From Gnetum montanum (taxonomy: Eukaryota > Streptophyta > Gnetopsida > Gnetales > Gnetaceae), in assembly GCA_015680685.1 (NCBI GenBank), contig MNCI01034664.1, forward strand, positions 772,068-836,067: a DNA stretch of 64,000 bases, in the 5' to 3' direction. The stretch's first letter is position 1. Every line of letters starts with the position of its first letter. Positions 1-12,249 of this stretch are shown here, in pieces. Below the pieces are notes generated by a model. The model did not search any database, was not told where the DNA came from, and was given only the letters and a program-made list of their open reading frames with translations. The position numbers and the translations under genes are program-made.

Positions 1-1640
1 TGAAAGGAGAACCAACCAACATTGTTCTTCTTCTACCTCCTCTACTTCATTATGATCATCAGATGACTAGGATAGAAGATAGCACAAGTAATAAGATTTT
101 GATAAGGAAAAGAGAAGAGCTCTTGGTCATCATGATCGATACTCAAGGTATTCTAATTCAGAAGATGAGGAATATGAAAGAAGGAGACACAAAAAGAGAA
201 GAAAGGATTAAAAGAGGCACAAGCATAGAAGGGGTCACCACTACCATAGAGCTTATGAACCTGATCATGATAATGAACCCCTTATGGTAACCTTGAATAT
301 GATCAACATTTAGAAAGCAGTGTACATACCAACTAGGCATGTGTAAGATAGCTAAATTAAATAGCTAGATATGAATAACATGCCTAGATTTGAAGGAGGT
401 TACAATGTTGATCCTCAACATTACCTTCAAGCATTCCACAATGTTTGTGCCCTTCAAAACATAGAAAGTGATTGACAAAAATTGAAGCTATTTCCTAGAA
501 CACTTTTGAAGGAAGTGGAAGGTTGGTATAGGTCACTAGAACTTGAATCCATCAGATGCTAGAGTACCATGCTTGAAATTTTTAATGACAAATATCAAAC
601 ATATTCATAAGTGTCAAACCTAAGAAAGAAAATCCAGAATTGGAAACAAGGGACTCACAAGACCTTGGATGCAGCAATGAGTAGATATTATTCACTCTTA
701 CATAGTTTCCTAGGCCATGGATTTTCATCAAAGGAATAGTTAAGGCACCTAATAGATGGGCTAAGAAGCAAAACAAGAGAGATCCTTAGGGTTTATGCCC
801 AAGGAATAATATCAGAATTAATTATCCATCAGATCCAAAGACTCATCGATCAAGTGGTAAAAGAAGAAGGAAAACTTAGAAAAAGGGAATTAGCTAAAGA
901 ATACAATAGGGATCCATCAATTTGGAAAAGAGATGCATGAGTATGTAACACCTAAGAGGAAGAAACCTTGGACCAAGTATCAGGAAAGAAACATTGTTTA
1001 TTTAGAAATCTGTTGCTGATGTAGTAGGATAGGTAGCAAAAATGTGGGATTTAGTAGATGAAAAAAAAACAACAACACTAAATATTGTGGAGGAGAAAGC
1101 AAACAAAGTACTCAACAAAGGCAAAGAAAAGAAGAAGAAGAAGAAATTTGGACAAAAGGGCAAAGTTGCTTCAATAGTTGGGTACTCAAACACTAGCTCT
1201 ATAGATGATGAAAGTTGCATTATGTGCCAGTATGAACATCCTAAGGGATGTTGTCCAATCATTGTACATTTTCAAGAAACTGGGACATATGCACTTAACC
1301 CATAATTTCTCCAAAAGCATATGTCCCAATAGTTACCTTATCCTCAAGGTAACTATAGGTGACAACCTTAACCAATTTACTATCTTGGTGGAGCCTTATT
1401 GTAGCCATAGGAGAACTACCATAAGTAGTGGCAGTAATTACAATCATGGGTCATGCCACCGTCATGCCAACAGTATCCATACTAACAACCTAATCCTTAT
1501 GATACTATGTCAAATGTTTGATCTCACTAGCAAAGGTTACTATTCAAAATACATAGTATCACCCACAAGAATACTACCAACTGATGTCACCAAGGACTAA
1601 TCTAAACCCGCATATGCATTCACAAGTAGCTGATCTCTCA
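1..1640 (+). pseudogene. Decayed gypsy gag of element E1
   Basis: This is the gag (capsid/nucleocapsid) region of an LTR retrotransposon that begins before the window. From 371 the reading MNNMPRFEGGYNVDPQ matches the gag core of the other gypsy copies here (same block near 16.9 kb on the minus strand and 41.4 kb on the plus strand). The core continues with the LFPRTLLKE, SRYYSLLHS and YAQG blocks. A zinc-knuckle-like motif follows at 1216-1254 (Cys, Cys, His, Cys with spacing 2-3-4), then a decayed Gln/Pro-rich tail. Several in-frame stops and at least one frame change make it non-coding. Stops often replace Gln or Trp relative to the sister copies. Family assignment rests on comparison inside this window. 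Confidence 0.8.
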
Positions 1641-1929
1641 AATCCTAATCCTAATCCCTTGCCACTAGTGCCACCACTTTCAATGCAGGGTGAACTACCA
1701 TGACAACCATAACAAAAGAAGGTTGTAAGGATAGTAAATGTACAAATTAAAGATCTCACCAATAATGCTAAGGACCAAACAAAAAATGTTCTTTCTTTAG
1801 GATGAGTTTAGAGAAGGCTAGTAGAATAGGAGCTTTGTGAAGAGCATCTTTTCCTAGAATAGATCCACTCTTGACAAGCTTTTGTCATCATTGAGTCTAA
1901 ACATATGAACTATCATGCTCACTGTAGTT

Positions 1930-2345
1930 GTTATCGATTGGATCAAGGCAAGGTCACTCCTATAGAAGCCAATTAACCCATAAGTTCCTTTAATTTATCT
2001 ACAAGTAGCTAGGAATCTACCATGTAAAGATCTATTAGACTTAGGTTCCAGAGTCAATTTAATCTCCTACAAAACATATCAAACATGGAACCTACCACCA
2101 TTTAAGAAATTGCAACATCAGGTTGAAGCTTGTAGATCAATCTATTACCATCCCTTTGAGATAGATTGACGATGTAGTAATCATTATCAATGGATGGTCC
2201 TACCTAGCAAACTTATTGGTGATTAATATGAAGGACATTGATAAGGAATGTCCAATCATAATGGGGGGGGGGGGCATGGATTAGCACCATTGATGCTAGG
2301 CTAAACATGAGAGATTTATTTGTGGAGATCTTGAAAGAGGACAAA
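1930..2345 (+). pseudogene. Decayed gypsy aspartic protease of E1
   Basis: The frame gives a DWIKA...PLIYLQVARN...LLDLGSRVNLIS series that lines up with the protease of A- (active site LLDSGSGVNLI near 12.0 kb). The catalytic Asp-Ser-Gly triplet reads Asp-Leu-Gly here. A 12-G homopolymer at about 2263-2274 replaces the GGAAGAG-like stretch expected in the conserved IIMGRAWL block, and there are several stops. Retroviral-type proteases cleave the polyprotein; this copy cannot be functional. No reverse transcriptase or integrase follows before the 3' LTR. Confidence 0.7.
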
Positions 2346-4280
2346 CACAAAGCCATCCATGCATAAAGAATTCCATGCATAACTACTAAAAGAGAAGGAT
2401 GTAATAGTGGACAAGACATTCAAAGAACTAACACATACATCATAACAGTCCATACTAATAATGAAACACAAATGTGTGCAGAAAGAAGAGCAAAAGCCAC
2501 AAACTGAAAGACACCCTATGGCCACTAACTGAGAACCTTAATTTATCAAACATATGCATCAATACACATGAACCACTTACTAATTCCTATCTAAAGAAAA
2601 TGAATCCAACTAAGAACTTGAAAATAAATATATTAACTCATGAACACATACTAGTGGAAAAGGAAAATAAGAACTTAGATGATCAAAACTCAACTACCAT
2701 CAAGATCACATGGGATAATCATAATAAAGTTAAAATCCTAAAGATGGTAAGAGAACCACCTAAAGTGTATGATCCAGGAGATCTAGGGAGCATTTTCTAA
2801 ACACTTGCCCAAGAGTTTAGTCATGGGGGTGACTTCATATCATGACTTGGGTATTAATAAGTGCTTTTTCATTTTCTTTTCATTTTTCAATTTCTTTTAC
2901 ACTTTTCTCATTTCTTAAATTTTTCACATTCTTTAATATTTTTCATTCCTTATACTTTTTCATAATCTTTACCATCTTTCCCATGTCTTATATACTTTGT
3001 TTCAAATCCTTTGTGAGTAATTTTTGATCATTAATAAAACATAATTATATAAAGGCAAGATGTAGCCTAATAAGATGAAAATTTATCTATGATATCAAGT
3101 CATGAGAAACTGATTATTTGCACAGTGAGCCCACATCATCCATCCATCCATTCCAATAATAAGAGGTTCTTACCATGGCCATAATGATATTCTATCTATC
3201 ATCAAACTAAGAATAAACTTTTGATCATTATGCTTGGATAGAAAAGTGAAGAACCAAGTGGAATGAAAAGTGTGTGACATCAAGGGGTGAATTATTTTTG
3301 GATTATTATTATAGGTTCTATCATGTTACTATGGTTGTATTATATCCTTGTAGATATAACAAAAAAAAAGTAAGAGTAAAATAAGTGCTACCTTAAAAAG
3401 GTTGACACAGTTAGCAAATAAAAGAGCATAGAATAAATTTTTGAGGGTCCCACTAGAAAGACATGTTACCCATGCTTAAAGGTAGGTGGCTTCTCATAAA
3501 TGTAAAATAAAATAAAAATAAAATGCCATAAATAAATTACTCCCTTAGACAATATGCCAAGTGACAATGCTCCTTGTAACATGGGTAGTCTTACAATTAT
3601 GATTCCTAGAGATGAAATAATGTGATGTCACTCAAATGTGGTATGGACTTGGTTTGAATCTTGGATAGAAATGCTAATGATTACCTTAACTACTAATAAA
3701 ACACAAGAATTTATTATGCCTATGTTAAGACACCTTATGTCTTGATTTTTGCCATCCCTTCTAAAACCATTTCATGTCACTATTTGAATAATCATAACTT
3801 ATGATTTTAGGTAACATAGAGTTATTTTTCCAATTTAGTGGTACTAACATGTGTGTTTTGCTGAACAAGGATGCTTTACATTCAACTACTTAAGTACCTA
3901 AGGACACTTTTAGTTGTGGTCATACAAGGGCATTAAGGGCTAGAGCCTGCTTTGGGGAGGATCCACTTGTATAACTATTGTATCTTATACTTGCCAAATG
4001 ATTCCACATCATCTTTTAATAAATAACAATAAATACTTTCCATATCACTTACATTATTCATTCTAGTAACACAAAAATGTTATTTTTCTCATCCATTTCA
4101 TCAATACCTCACATACTTTCGTTATCCAAGATTCCTTAATCATAAACTTTCAACACTTATTTTTCACAACTGAAGCATCATCTCCATATCAAGACCCTTT
4201 CAACATGATGCATATCTTCAAACTATACTATGGAACTCAATTTTTTCCAAGAAAAACATTTGGACATTTTCATTTTTCTA
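2346..4280 (+). other. 3' noncoding region of E1, pol missing
   Basis: This holds a short decayed coding tail to about 2800, then a T-rich tract (2840-3020), then noncoding AT-rich DNA. At 3928-3970 lies a motif conserved in the other gypsy elements (core GCCTGCTTTGGGGAGGAT). The last 30 bases before 4281 resemble the polypurine-tract context of A- and B-. RT, RNase H and integrase are absent, so E1 is internally deleted like A-. Confidence 0.6.
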
Positions 4281-5463
4281 TGGTGACATCGCATCTACAA
4301 TATCGTAGGACCTATGATATCACATCTATGATGTTGCATTTAGAATATCACATGCATAAAATATCTATATAGCCTAGAGGAGTTAGAAAATTTTTTCATT
4401 TTGAATTTCATTAGAATGGAGTTATTACCAAATTTTATTTGTAGCTAAGAGATCTGACAATCCAACTTCTAGCACCCATAACTTGCTCATTATTGCCTTG
4501 ATTTGCATGATTTTTGAATCCACATGATTCCAAAGTGATCACCTTAGTCATGTGGGTATGATAAATCCAAAAATTTTGAGTCAATGATATTGTAGTTACA
4601 ATATCGTATTTATGATATTATAGTTACAATATCATAAATACGATATACATGATTGTATCTCACCATATGTTATTGTATAAATGATATCACAAGATGCATG
4701 CTAGCCTATATAAGCAACACTTGGGTGCACAGATCCATAATAGATTTGATAGCCTAGTAATAGAACTCTTTTAGTTTATTTTCTTAAATTTAGTACTTAG
4801 CAATGTGTGCTCATAGTGTGATGTTTTGTAAGTGAATGAAATCTTTATTCAAGTGTGATGTACTTGGCCACATTGCATGATTGGCAATAAAGATCGAGAT
4901 TACTCTACATCATTGTAGCAACACTTAGTTTTATTTTTGTTCCCAATTAGTTTACTACTTTACTATTTTCATAGTTAATGTTTATGATTACTTGCAATTT
5001 ACTTTTAATGTCATTAAGTAGAATGAGTATGAATGATCTCGAGCACATAAGTGTAACTACTTGATAACCCAATAGTACTATCACTTGGTACACCCAATAG
5101 TGTAGTACTTGGTAATCCCAATAGTATTTGCATGAAGTTCAAGGTGTGACTGAAAGATTAGGACTAGCTACTCATCGCATAGGCTAGTTTAGATTTGTTT
5201 TACTATCACTTAGATTTAGAAACCCTTACCTTTACTTCATGTTTATTGGGAGCTTAATGGCCAATACAACATCAATATTATATACCTCACCATGAGTTAA
5301 ACCATATGCATTGATTTTACTAACTCACATGAAAAGAAAATGATTGCGAATGCTAACTAATTACTTGTATAATCACATTGCCTTATCTATGAAGTTCAAC
5401 TAGGATTACACATGAACACTCGTATCTTATATGGTTGGGTGTTGGGTACTTCACCGCTCATCA
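4281..5463 (+). repeat. 3' LTR of gypsy element E1
   Basis: The right end CTCATCA (5457-5463) matches the right end of the LTRs at 40318 and 61967. The left end TGGTGAC is a decayed form of TGATGAG, so the start is less sure. Inside are many GATATC/ATATCGTA palindrome relics (4295-4690), an AATAAA at about 4887 and the CTTGGTAA-CCCAATAG tandem units (5065-5130) typical of this LTR family. The sequence after 5463 has no primer-binding site, so this is a 3' LTR or a solo LTR. Confidence 0.7.
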
Positions 5464-6066
5464 ACATAGATGAAGAAAATAGAATTAATTACTTAAGTCT
5501 TTACCTCTTTTTGATAGGGGCTTGGGACTTACTTTCTATTTTCCCTTCATCATGGTTTCCAAATTATGATTATCTTCCTTGCCCTTGTGCTAATAGGATT
5601 TCTAATCCAATTTAGGTATATTTTTTAGCATCCAACATACATGTAAAACAAATTTGGTTTTACACCTTGCATTTTTATACATGTGTACATATTAAGTTTA
5701 CTCTTTTAATTTTCCTTTTTCTACTTTTTCCTTTTTGCATCTAGATACACTCCAAATGTGGAGTGGTGAGACTATGAAGATGTGATGATATAAAATTTCT
5801 TTGATACAAAGAAGATTAGGTATTCAACCTAATAAAGCTATGTTTGTAGTTTTATAAATGCACACCATGAAGCAAATATAAATCATAGTTAGTATTGCTT
5901 ATTTTTGAAATATTGCTTGTATCACAAAATTAAATCATAGTTACAAAAATAGTTACACATATTAAAAATAGTCTATCTATCATTAATTATTATTGGCCAA
6001 AAATGATTTAATTGGTAACATTTGAGCTATAATATATTTTTGTGTTCTCAAAGAGGAGTGTTGTCA
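5464..6066. other. AT-rich spacer
   Basis: No gene or known RNA is recognisable. The stretch is AT-rich plus-strand flank of the E1 LTR, with no clear tandem or inverted repeat by eye. Confidence 0.4.
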
Positions 6067-7541
6067 TCACAACCAAATTCTAGGAGGAGATTTGGTAGGA
6101 TGCAAGAGGCATAAGAGAAGGCATAAACACAAGGAAGACATCCTGTAGGCTCTCAAGCTGTTGGATGGAATGTTGCTAGAGAGCAAGAGCAAGAGGCAAA
6201 TTGGCATGCACAAGAGACATTAGCACATCAAGAGTGGCAAAGAAGGAGGTGGAACTCAAATTAGCCCCCTTGCAGAGTCTAAGGAACTTCCACTTTTTGA
6301 TGCAACTTTTTGGGCCTAAGTTGCTTAACAAGCTTGTTACATGCCATCTTGATTTTATCATCATCAGAGATCCTAATTACTATGAAAAGGAGGCCCATCA
6401 GTTCTATGTGGCACCTCATCGAGGATCACCTATCTCGAAGGTGGTCAAGATTGGTGACCTTTCCTATACACTTATGGACCAAATCTTGGGGTAGGTACTT
6501 AACATGGTAGTTGGTCCACAACGAGAGTATTTTGCAACTAACACCTTAGAGAGAAAAACACAGCTATTGAGCAAGGTGCCTAAGGTGGAGATTGATGAGA
6601 CAAGATAATCCTACAAGAACTTCAACCCACAACATAGAGTTCTCATTAGTGCAATTCACACAAACCTCCTAGTTGTCACGCATCACACTCATGTGATGTC
6701 ATTCATCCTTATGATTCTACTAGATTTAGAGGAGGACTATTCATTAAACTATCCCCACATTATCATCAAGAAAATGTAGATCATTAACAGAAATGCTATT
6801 GCAGTGCCTTTCCCATCAACTATGTCTACTCTTTTCAGGCACTGGAAAATTCCAAAACCTAAGGGGAATGACAAAGAGGTCCATGTTTTTAGTAAGGATT
6901 AGCTCCCACATTTAGGATATACATTCTATACCAAGTGTGTTCCTATGAAATGAATTAATGATGTCATATGGCTCCCAAATCCATGTGCCCTAGAAGATGG
7001 AAAGAAGGCAAATTTGGGATCATTTTTATGGGCACAATAAGGAGATGTAGGTTTCACTAATTAATCTTGACTAGCAACAACAGTAGTTTGGAGATGGTGC
7101 AGTGCTATTTGCCTACTTAGAGGCAATGAAGGGTAGATTGATTACCTACATGGATGCCATGTAGTTAGAGATTGATCACCATTTCAGATAGGTGGATAGG
7201 AGGCTTACCAACCTATCTATGAATGTTCAATCATTAGGTTAATATTCATCCAAAAATTTATGGTCATTGCATGGATCCTCTACTTCATTAATGATGGATG
7301 ATATTGTTGACACCATGTTCGTTGAGATGACCACTTTAATCCATGTGTCAGAGGTAGGACCATTAGGAATAATTAGAATGGAGGATCAACCAATCACCGA
7401 GGTCAATGATACTATCACAAAGATAGATTTTATGTAGACTAATGCTCCAAACAAAGTCCAAGACAACATTGCACTAGGATTTGGCTAGACAGCTATGTCT
7501 ATGTATACGTATTCGATCCTAGTTGCCTTTGACATTGCTTT
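6067..7541 (+). pseudogene. Broken plant transposon-protein / gypsy ORF3-like gene
   Basis: A coding-like stretch runs through about 490 codons with frameshifts (near 6290 and near 7060) and many stops. The N-terminal part is Gln/Glu/Arg-rich (REQEQEANWHAQETLAHQEW). The middle has REYFATNTLERK and a YPHIIIKK block followed by AVPFPSTMSTLFRHWKIP, which resembles the LPFP-x-LI-x-x-L-C hallmark of the putative plant transposon protein family (Pfam Transposase_32) and the equivalent block of the A+ third ORF (ALPFPCLIRKLCKRVGI, about 49.48 kb). The C-terminal part is acidic and has no recognised domain. It may be an ORF3 fragment of a related gypsy element or a separate transposon gene. Most stops sit where Gln would be plausible. 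Confidence 0.45.
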
Positions 7542-8395
7542 TTGATGATATGTATGTATTTACATGGTCTCTTATTAACACTTTTTCTTTAATTAATACC
7601 ATGATTTGATGCATAATGTTTTTGTTAAATGTATTTGATTTATATGGTATTTTAGCTTCTATATCTATTAATTTGCATGCCTTTGTTATTTTTATACATT
7701 GGTGTTTCAAGGAACTAGAAGTATTACTTTTGATGCTAAGATTGATTTATATCAAACTATGACTTGTTGGTTACGGTACATGGCTTGCATCTTTCAATGT
7801 TATAGATTCAATTCTAGTTGGTTGTTGAGATATATAAGCTTTATGCAAAAAAGATCGTTAACACTAAAGTGGTTCTATACATCGATAATTTTTCCTAGAT
7901 ATGCATAAATTTCTATAACAACTTTAATATATGAGTAATTTTGATTTATATTCCAAGTTTTGAAATAAGGCTAGTAGATATTTTCAAATAAGGTAAGTTT
8001 GATTTTTATCCTGTGCATTATTGACATGTGAGTAACATGTGTAATGCATTGTAAAAAAACATTAGCTACAAGTGACATGTGTATTGTAGTGCAATTGTAA
8101 GCCTTGTTGACAAAACAATGCTAGTTCACTGTGAACATGAATGACCTTGCAATTGGAAATCAAAACTAATTCGAAAACAGTGCTACTGATATGCAGCTCA
8201 TAGTTTGGTCATAGTCGATATCCAAAACTATGATGTAAATAATGCTATAAACCTACGAATCACATTATACTTGCACTATCAAATGTTTCCCATGCAATGC
8301 ACTACAACATGCATGTACTTGCAGTGTAACTAAAGAGTGCAATGACATGCGAATCACATGACATCACAATCCCATCATCCTACGACCATGAATGT
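7542..8395. repeat. AT-rich dispersed repeat block
   Basis: No gene is seen. From about 7980 the sequence is made of degenerate units rich in ACATGTG, TGCAAT and CACTACAACA. The last about 100 bases (8291-8390) recur on the other side of element A- at 19134-19240, and weaker versions occur at 26.2-27.5 kb and 30.6-31.05 kb. Confidence 0.5.
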
Positions 8396-9394
8396 TGATG
8401 AGTGGTGAGGTACCCCTACACTCAACCATACGAAATGAGCGTAGCACATCCGATCCGATCAAACTCCGCAGATTAAATGCCTACACGCCCCATGGAACAC
8501 TTGGGGTTAATCATTCGTTGTCTTCCCAGACTTCTTTGTAGTTGTCACGGTGTATGGTTAAGTAAGTTCAAGGTATATGATTTTTATGTTCTTTTATGTT
8601 TTATGTCTTCTATGCTAAAGGGTGAAGGGTTGAGAAACTAACTAACTCTAACTAATGAACTAAGTCTAAATTAACTAGTGTCAGCATCCGTTCCCACTTA
8701 CCGTACACACCCTGAACTATGCAACTGTGGCTACCAAACACTAATCGTTATTGGGATCACCACACATAACGCACGTGCTCGAAGTGGTCATACTGAGGCA
8801 CTTAACTAGCCTAAACGTGATGAGAAGCCGATTCCTTGACTAGTCGTACACATCCGTATATGCTTGTAATCAAGTCGTACTCATCCCGCATTCTAGGAGT
8901 TGAGGGTGAGAGAGACTAATCGCGATGAGCAGCCGATTCCTTGATTAGCTGTACACATTCGTCAATGCCCGTAATCAAGTCGTACTCATGTCGCACTAAT
9001 GCAGGTAATAAATAATAGGTAAGAAATAACATGTAATAAATCCTATTCCATGCATTGTAAGGTTTATCCACAAAGCTCGTCTTTATTGCCATACACAACT
9101 TGTGTTCAGGTATAAAGCTGCTCGAATAAAGATCCGTTCACTTGGGAACTCCTACTACGGGCATATGGAAAATATTCTATCTCTGGAGTGATCAAACTAC
9201 TAGAGTTTCCCTACTTTAAGCCTAGGATGGAAAATAAGGGGAGTGCCGCCTCTTATTTATAGATTTGGCGGTGGACCGCGATATCGCGTACACGACATCG
9301 CAGGGGACAACGCGATATCGCATGGGATGCGATAACGCAGCGGCTGCGATATCGCATATGTAATATTGCGGCTCATGCGAATCACGTCTCATCA
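8396..9394 (-). repeat. 3' LTR of A-
   Basis: 999 bases, a direct repeat of 18030-19045. Termini are TGATGAG and CTCATCA. The minus-strand U3 (9394 downward) carries GCGATATCGC palindromes at about 9280-9360 followed by a TATAAATAAG box (about 9253-9262). An AATAAA on the minus strand (cttTATT context near 9077-9085) marks the likely end of R. Confidence 0.88.
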
Positions 9395-9430
9395 TACCCC
9401 CATGACTGAATGAAAACTCGTCCTCGAGTT
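9395..9430 (-). other. Polypurine-tract region of A-
   Basis: On the minus strand the bases next to the 3' LTR read GAGGACGAGTTTTCATTC then AGTCATGGGGGTA directly before TGATGAG. The same context occurs at 20565-20600 (B-) and, in plus orientation, before 51730 (A+). Plus-strand DNA priming at the GGGGG tract is expected for this element class. Confidence 0.6.
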
Positions 9431-9576
9431 CCTTACAATAATATCGGGAAGGTATGGAATTATTGAGGGGAATGGAACTAATGGGATGACATGTGAACAA
9501 ATCATCATTACAAGACTTGAAAAAACTGGTGTTCATGACAACAAGGGTGAACACCTTATTACAATGACATCAGGCC

Positions 9577-9762
9577 TTAGTTGGCAGTTGAGAAAGAAAG
9601 AGAGAGAGAGAAAGAAGTGTTGTTGCTGCCAACGCCAAGATTGTGCCTTCCATTGTCCATCGGTAAGCGCTTCATCGATTTTGCTCCTTGCATAGCTTCT
9701 TTTAGTGCAGTTCCATTCCAAGTGTTTGCTCCAGATCCAATCTGTTGTTGTATGATCACCAT
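9577..9762 (-). pseudogene. Third-ORF start remnant in A-
   Basis: An open stretch of 61 codons starts MVIIQQQIGSGANTWNG. It is placed like the third ORF of A+: just downstream of the 3' noncoding block and upstream of the 3' LTR. The ATG is immediately preceded by a pyrimidine/GT-rich TAG (TGTGTGTAG), matching the splice-acceptor-like contexts at 48656 (A+) and 21181 (B-). After 61 codons the frame closes and nothing recognisable follows. Similarity of the peptide itself to the A+ third ORF is not evident, so position and start context are the main evidence. Confidence 0.35.
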
Positions 9763-9894
9763 CTACACACACAACACAATCTTATATTAGCAAGGGTAAA
9801 TGAATCATCATGTAATTGATGCCTTGCTTCAGTGTAAGTTCATTAGCTAGGTTGTGGTATGGCTAATACAAATCTGGGAATATATTGATGATGA

Positions 9895-10001
9895 CTACCG
9901 AAGGTGTAGGGGTTAGGAAGAAAATCAAAAATTTCGGGGCTAAGAGAAAATCAAAAAAATCAAGCCCCGTACCCCCATGACTAGTCGCGAACCTTCGGTA
10001 G
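9895..10001. repeat. Inverted repeat (foldback) in A-
   Basis: Perfect 11-base arms CTACCGAAGGT (9895-9905) and ACCTTCGGTAG (9991-10001) are separated by 85 bases that hold a second pair, CGGGGCT and AGCCCCG. The RNA of either strand could fold into a two-part stem. A second GTCATGGGGGTA-like tract (minus strand, about 9970-9981) lies inside. Confidence 0.6.
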
Positions 10002-10157
10002 CGTTAGAATTGAGAAATAAAAGGAGTAAGAAAGATAGATAAAAAGGGACAACTATGGCATCGATGAAATGGATGTCAAGATGGAAATGAAAAAAATAAA
10101 ATTAATTGCAAAATGTTAAGGAAAAGAAGTTAATGGATGCACAAAATAGGAATGTCA

Positions 10158-10196
10158 GTGGGTCCTCCCCAAAGCAGGCTCATGCCCTTAATGCCC
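10158..10196 (-). other. Conserved gypsy 3' noncoding motif
   Basis: The minus strand reads GGGCATTAAGGGCATGAG then CCTGCTTTGGGGAGGACC. Counterparts are at 3928-3970, 21495-21540 and 47881-47911. Function unknown; the TTTGGGGAGGA core is purine-rich. Confidence 0.6.
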
Positions 10197-11205
10197 TAAC
10201 AAACCCACATTCAAAGAGTCCGTAGGCTCTGGGAATGTCATTTGGAACAAGAGTTAAAGTCTTAACCGTAAGAATTTACCAAAAAGAAAACAATGCATTA
10301 ACCAAAATATATACACTAATGATACAACTGGTAATGAGGTGAACAATGTAGAGAAGGATGGAGAGAAGAAAATGGAATGGAATCCCAAGAACAAGGTGGT
10401 GTACAGCCCCTTGTGTGTTTTATAATTAATGTGACTTGGAAAGTCTCATTCCAACTCCGGCGTCAAACCAACCACATCCAGTGATTTCGCATCAATGCAT
10501 TCGGCTAAACCATCCACTTGGGTAACAAGAATGCATCTCCAAAGAGCCACCACCATTCTGACGAAACAAAGGAGAGAATGGGAAGTGAGAAGAGCCTTAG
10601 TTAGAGGGAACACTTTTGGTTCCATAACCAGTGCGTGTAGCCCAAATATTTATTCCGTCTAAGGGGTGTGCTTTGAATTCTCACTTTGTTTTTTTTTTGT
10701 ATTTTGTGTTTTTATGCGTGAGAACCACACCATGCAAAGACTTGATTATTTTTATTGTCTTAGCTTCCGATAATTGGGTAACATCGGAACAGCAAGAAAA
10801 CTCAAGAAGAAAAACATCCAAGCACCCAAGAGAATGACCAACACAAAAGCATAAAGTTCCCTTGAAGTCACACCCTTTTCAATCCTTGAGTCCTTCCTTA
10901 GTTTGAGAAATACCCAGTCACCGATTCGTTTAAGTTCTTATTAGAAAGGGACTGTACATTTCCAAGCCGAGAGAGACCATAGAAACTGGTGGATGAATGG
11001 ATGAAGTGGTCTCATTGCCTGCCATATCAAAAGAAACATACCTTAGTATCAACATTGTGACTTAAAGGTAAAAACCAAACATTAGTAATCAATATGAAAA
11101 CAGTTTATACCATCATGAAGAACACTTATTATGGGACAAACTTACAGGGTGGATGGCGCACACACACACACAAAATGGAAAAGTATAGCGATGATGTAAA
11201 AAAAA

Positions 11206-11272
11206 ACTAGAAAAGTTAAAGAAATTTGTAAAACAAAAACTTAGAAAAGTTAAAGAAATTTGTAAAACAAAA
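11206..11272. repeat. Two-copy 33-34-bp tandem repeat
   Basis: Two nearly identical units of AAAAGTTAAAGAAATTTG followed by TAAAACAAAA sit next to a (CA)n run at 11159-11172. They belong to the T-rich (minus strand) tract that follows the protease in A-. Confidence 0.75.
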
Positions 11273-11332
11273 ATGTGTAAGACAAAAACGTTGTAAAACA
11301 AAAATCGAAAAAGAACTGAGAGCCCCATATGA

Positions 11333-12247
11333 TCAGCATAGGTGGCCATCTCCCCCATGACTAAGTGGAAAGGGAGAGATCCGAAATAATAAGCGCCTGT
11401 TTGAATTTCTAAGAAGTGTCAAACTTCTCCCAATTGATGATCTTAGATTAAGGGATGGAAGTTGGCGGCGTTCATATTCCAATGTATCTATGCCTTCGTT
11501 GTTGGCATGGTTTGTCTCCTTAGTTCGTTCCATGCATATTTGTCTGCTCCTTCTAGTAGCTATCAACCACGGGGTGTCTACTACTGGTTGTGTGGTTGCT
11601 ACATACAGGCATCTTTGTTTCAAATTTTTGTGGGCACACCTATTACATGGAGGCATTTCCTCCATGTCATCACCCGATGAATCACTGTATGTGATGCATG
11701 GAACTTTCCTCTTCTCAATCTTTCCACAAATGTTTATCTTAGAGATTTCCAAGGAAAGATCGCGGATCCTAAGGCATGCATCTACTGTACTTAGCCATGC
11801 CCTTCCCATTATAATTGGGAAGTCCCCTTCGTTGTTGTTAACTTCAATCACCAGGAAATCAGCTGGGTAAGACCAACCACACATAGTGGTAATGATGTCC
11901 TCCACCAAGCCCAAGGGAATGGTGATGGACTGGTCTACCAGCTCTAATTGAATGTTGCTCTTCCAAGGTTGGGGCAGGTTCTAGGCATGATACATCTCTC
12001 GTAAAATTAGGTTGACTCCGGAACCTGAGTCAAGAAGAGCCCTATGTGGTTCATTTCTAGCGATCTGTAAATAGATTAAGGGACTTCCAGGGTCAGTTAG
12101 TTTCCTGGGAAGGTGGCCTACCTTAATCCAATCAGTTATGGTATGCGTTAACATAATCGTATGCGTTACGCTCTGTTGGACTGAAGGGTGCTCCGAAGTG
12201 TTAGATGGTGGAGGAGTGTACATGGACTCAACTACTTTTTGTTGCAA
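11333..12247 (-). pseudogene. Gypsy aspartic protease of A-
   Basis: The retroviral-type protease region processes the Gag polyprotein. The minus strand reads DWIKVGHLPRKLTDPGSP and then LLDSGSGVNLI, an intact Asp-Ser-Gly active site. A stop at about 11980 is followed in frame by VEDIITTMCGWSYPADF, the GDFPIIMGRAW flap/C-terminal block and a Cys-containing linker. This is the best-kept protease in the window. The frame then runs through a short tail resembling the segment just before the A+ RT, and stops at 11333 in the SHGGD end block that abuts T-rich noncoding DNA. RT and everything after it are missing. Confidence 0.8.
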
Positions 12248-12249
12248 GA

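Noticed and set aside
5412-5615. 67-codon open frame spanning the end of the E1 LTR
   Set aside because: It crosses the LTR boundary and has no similarity to other LTR copies' coding content.
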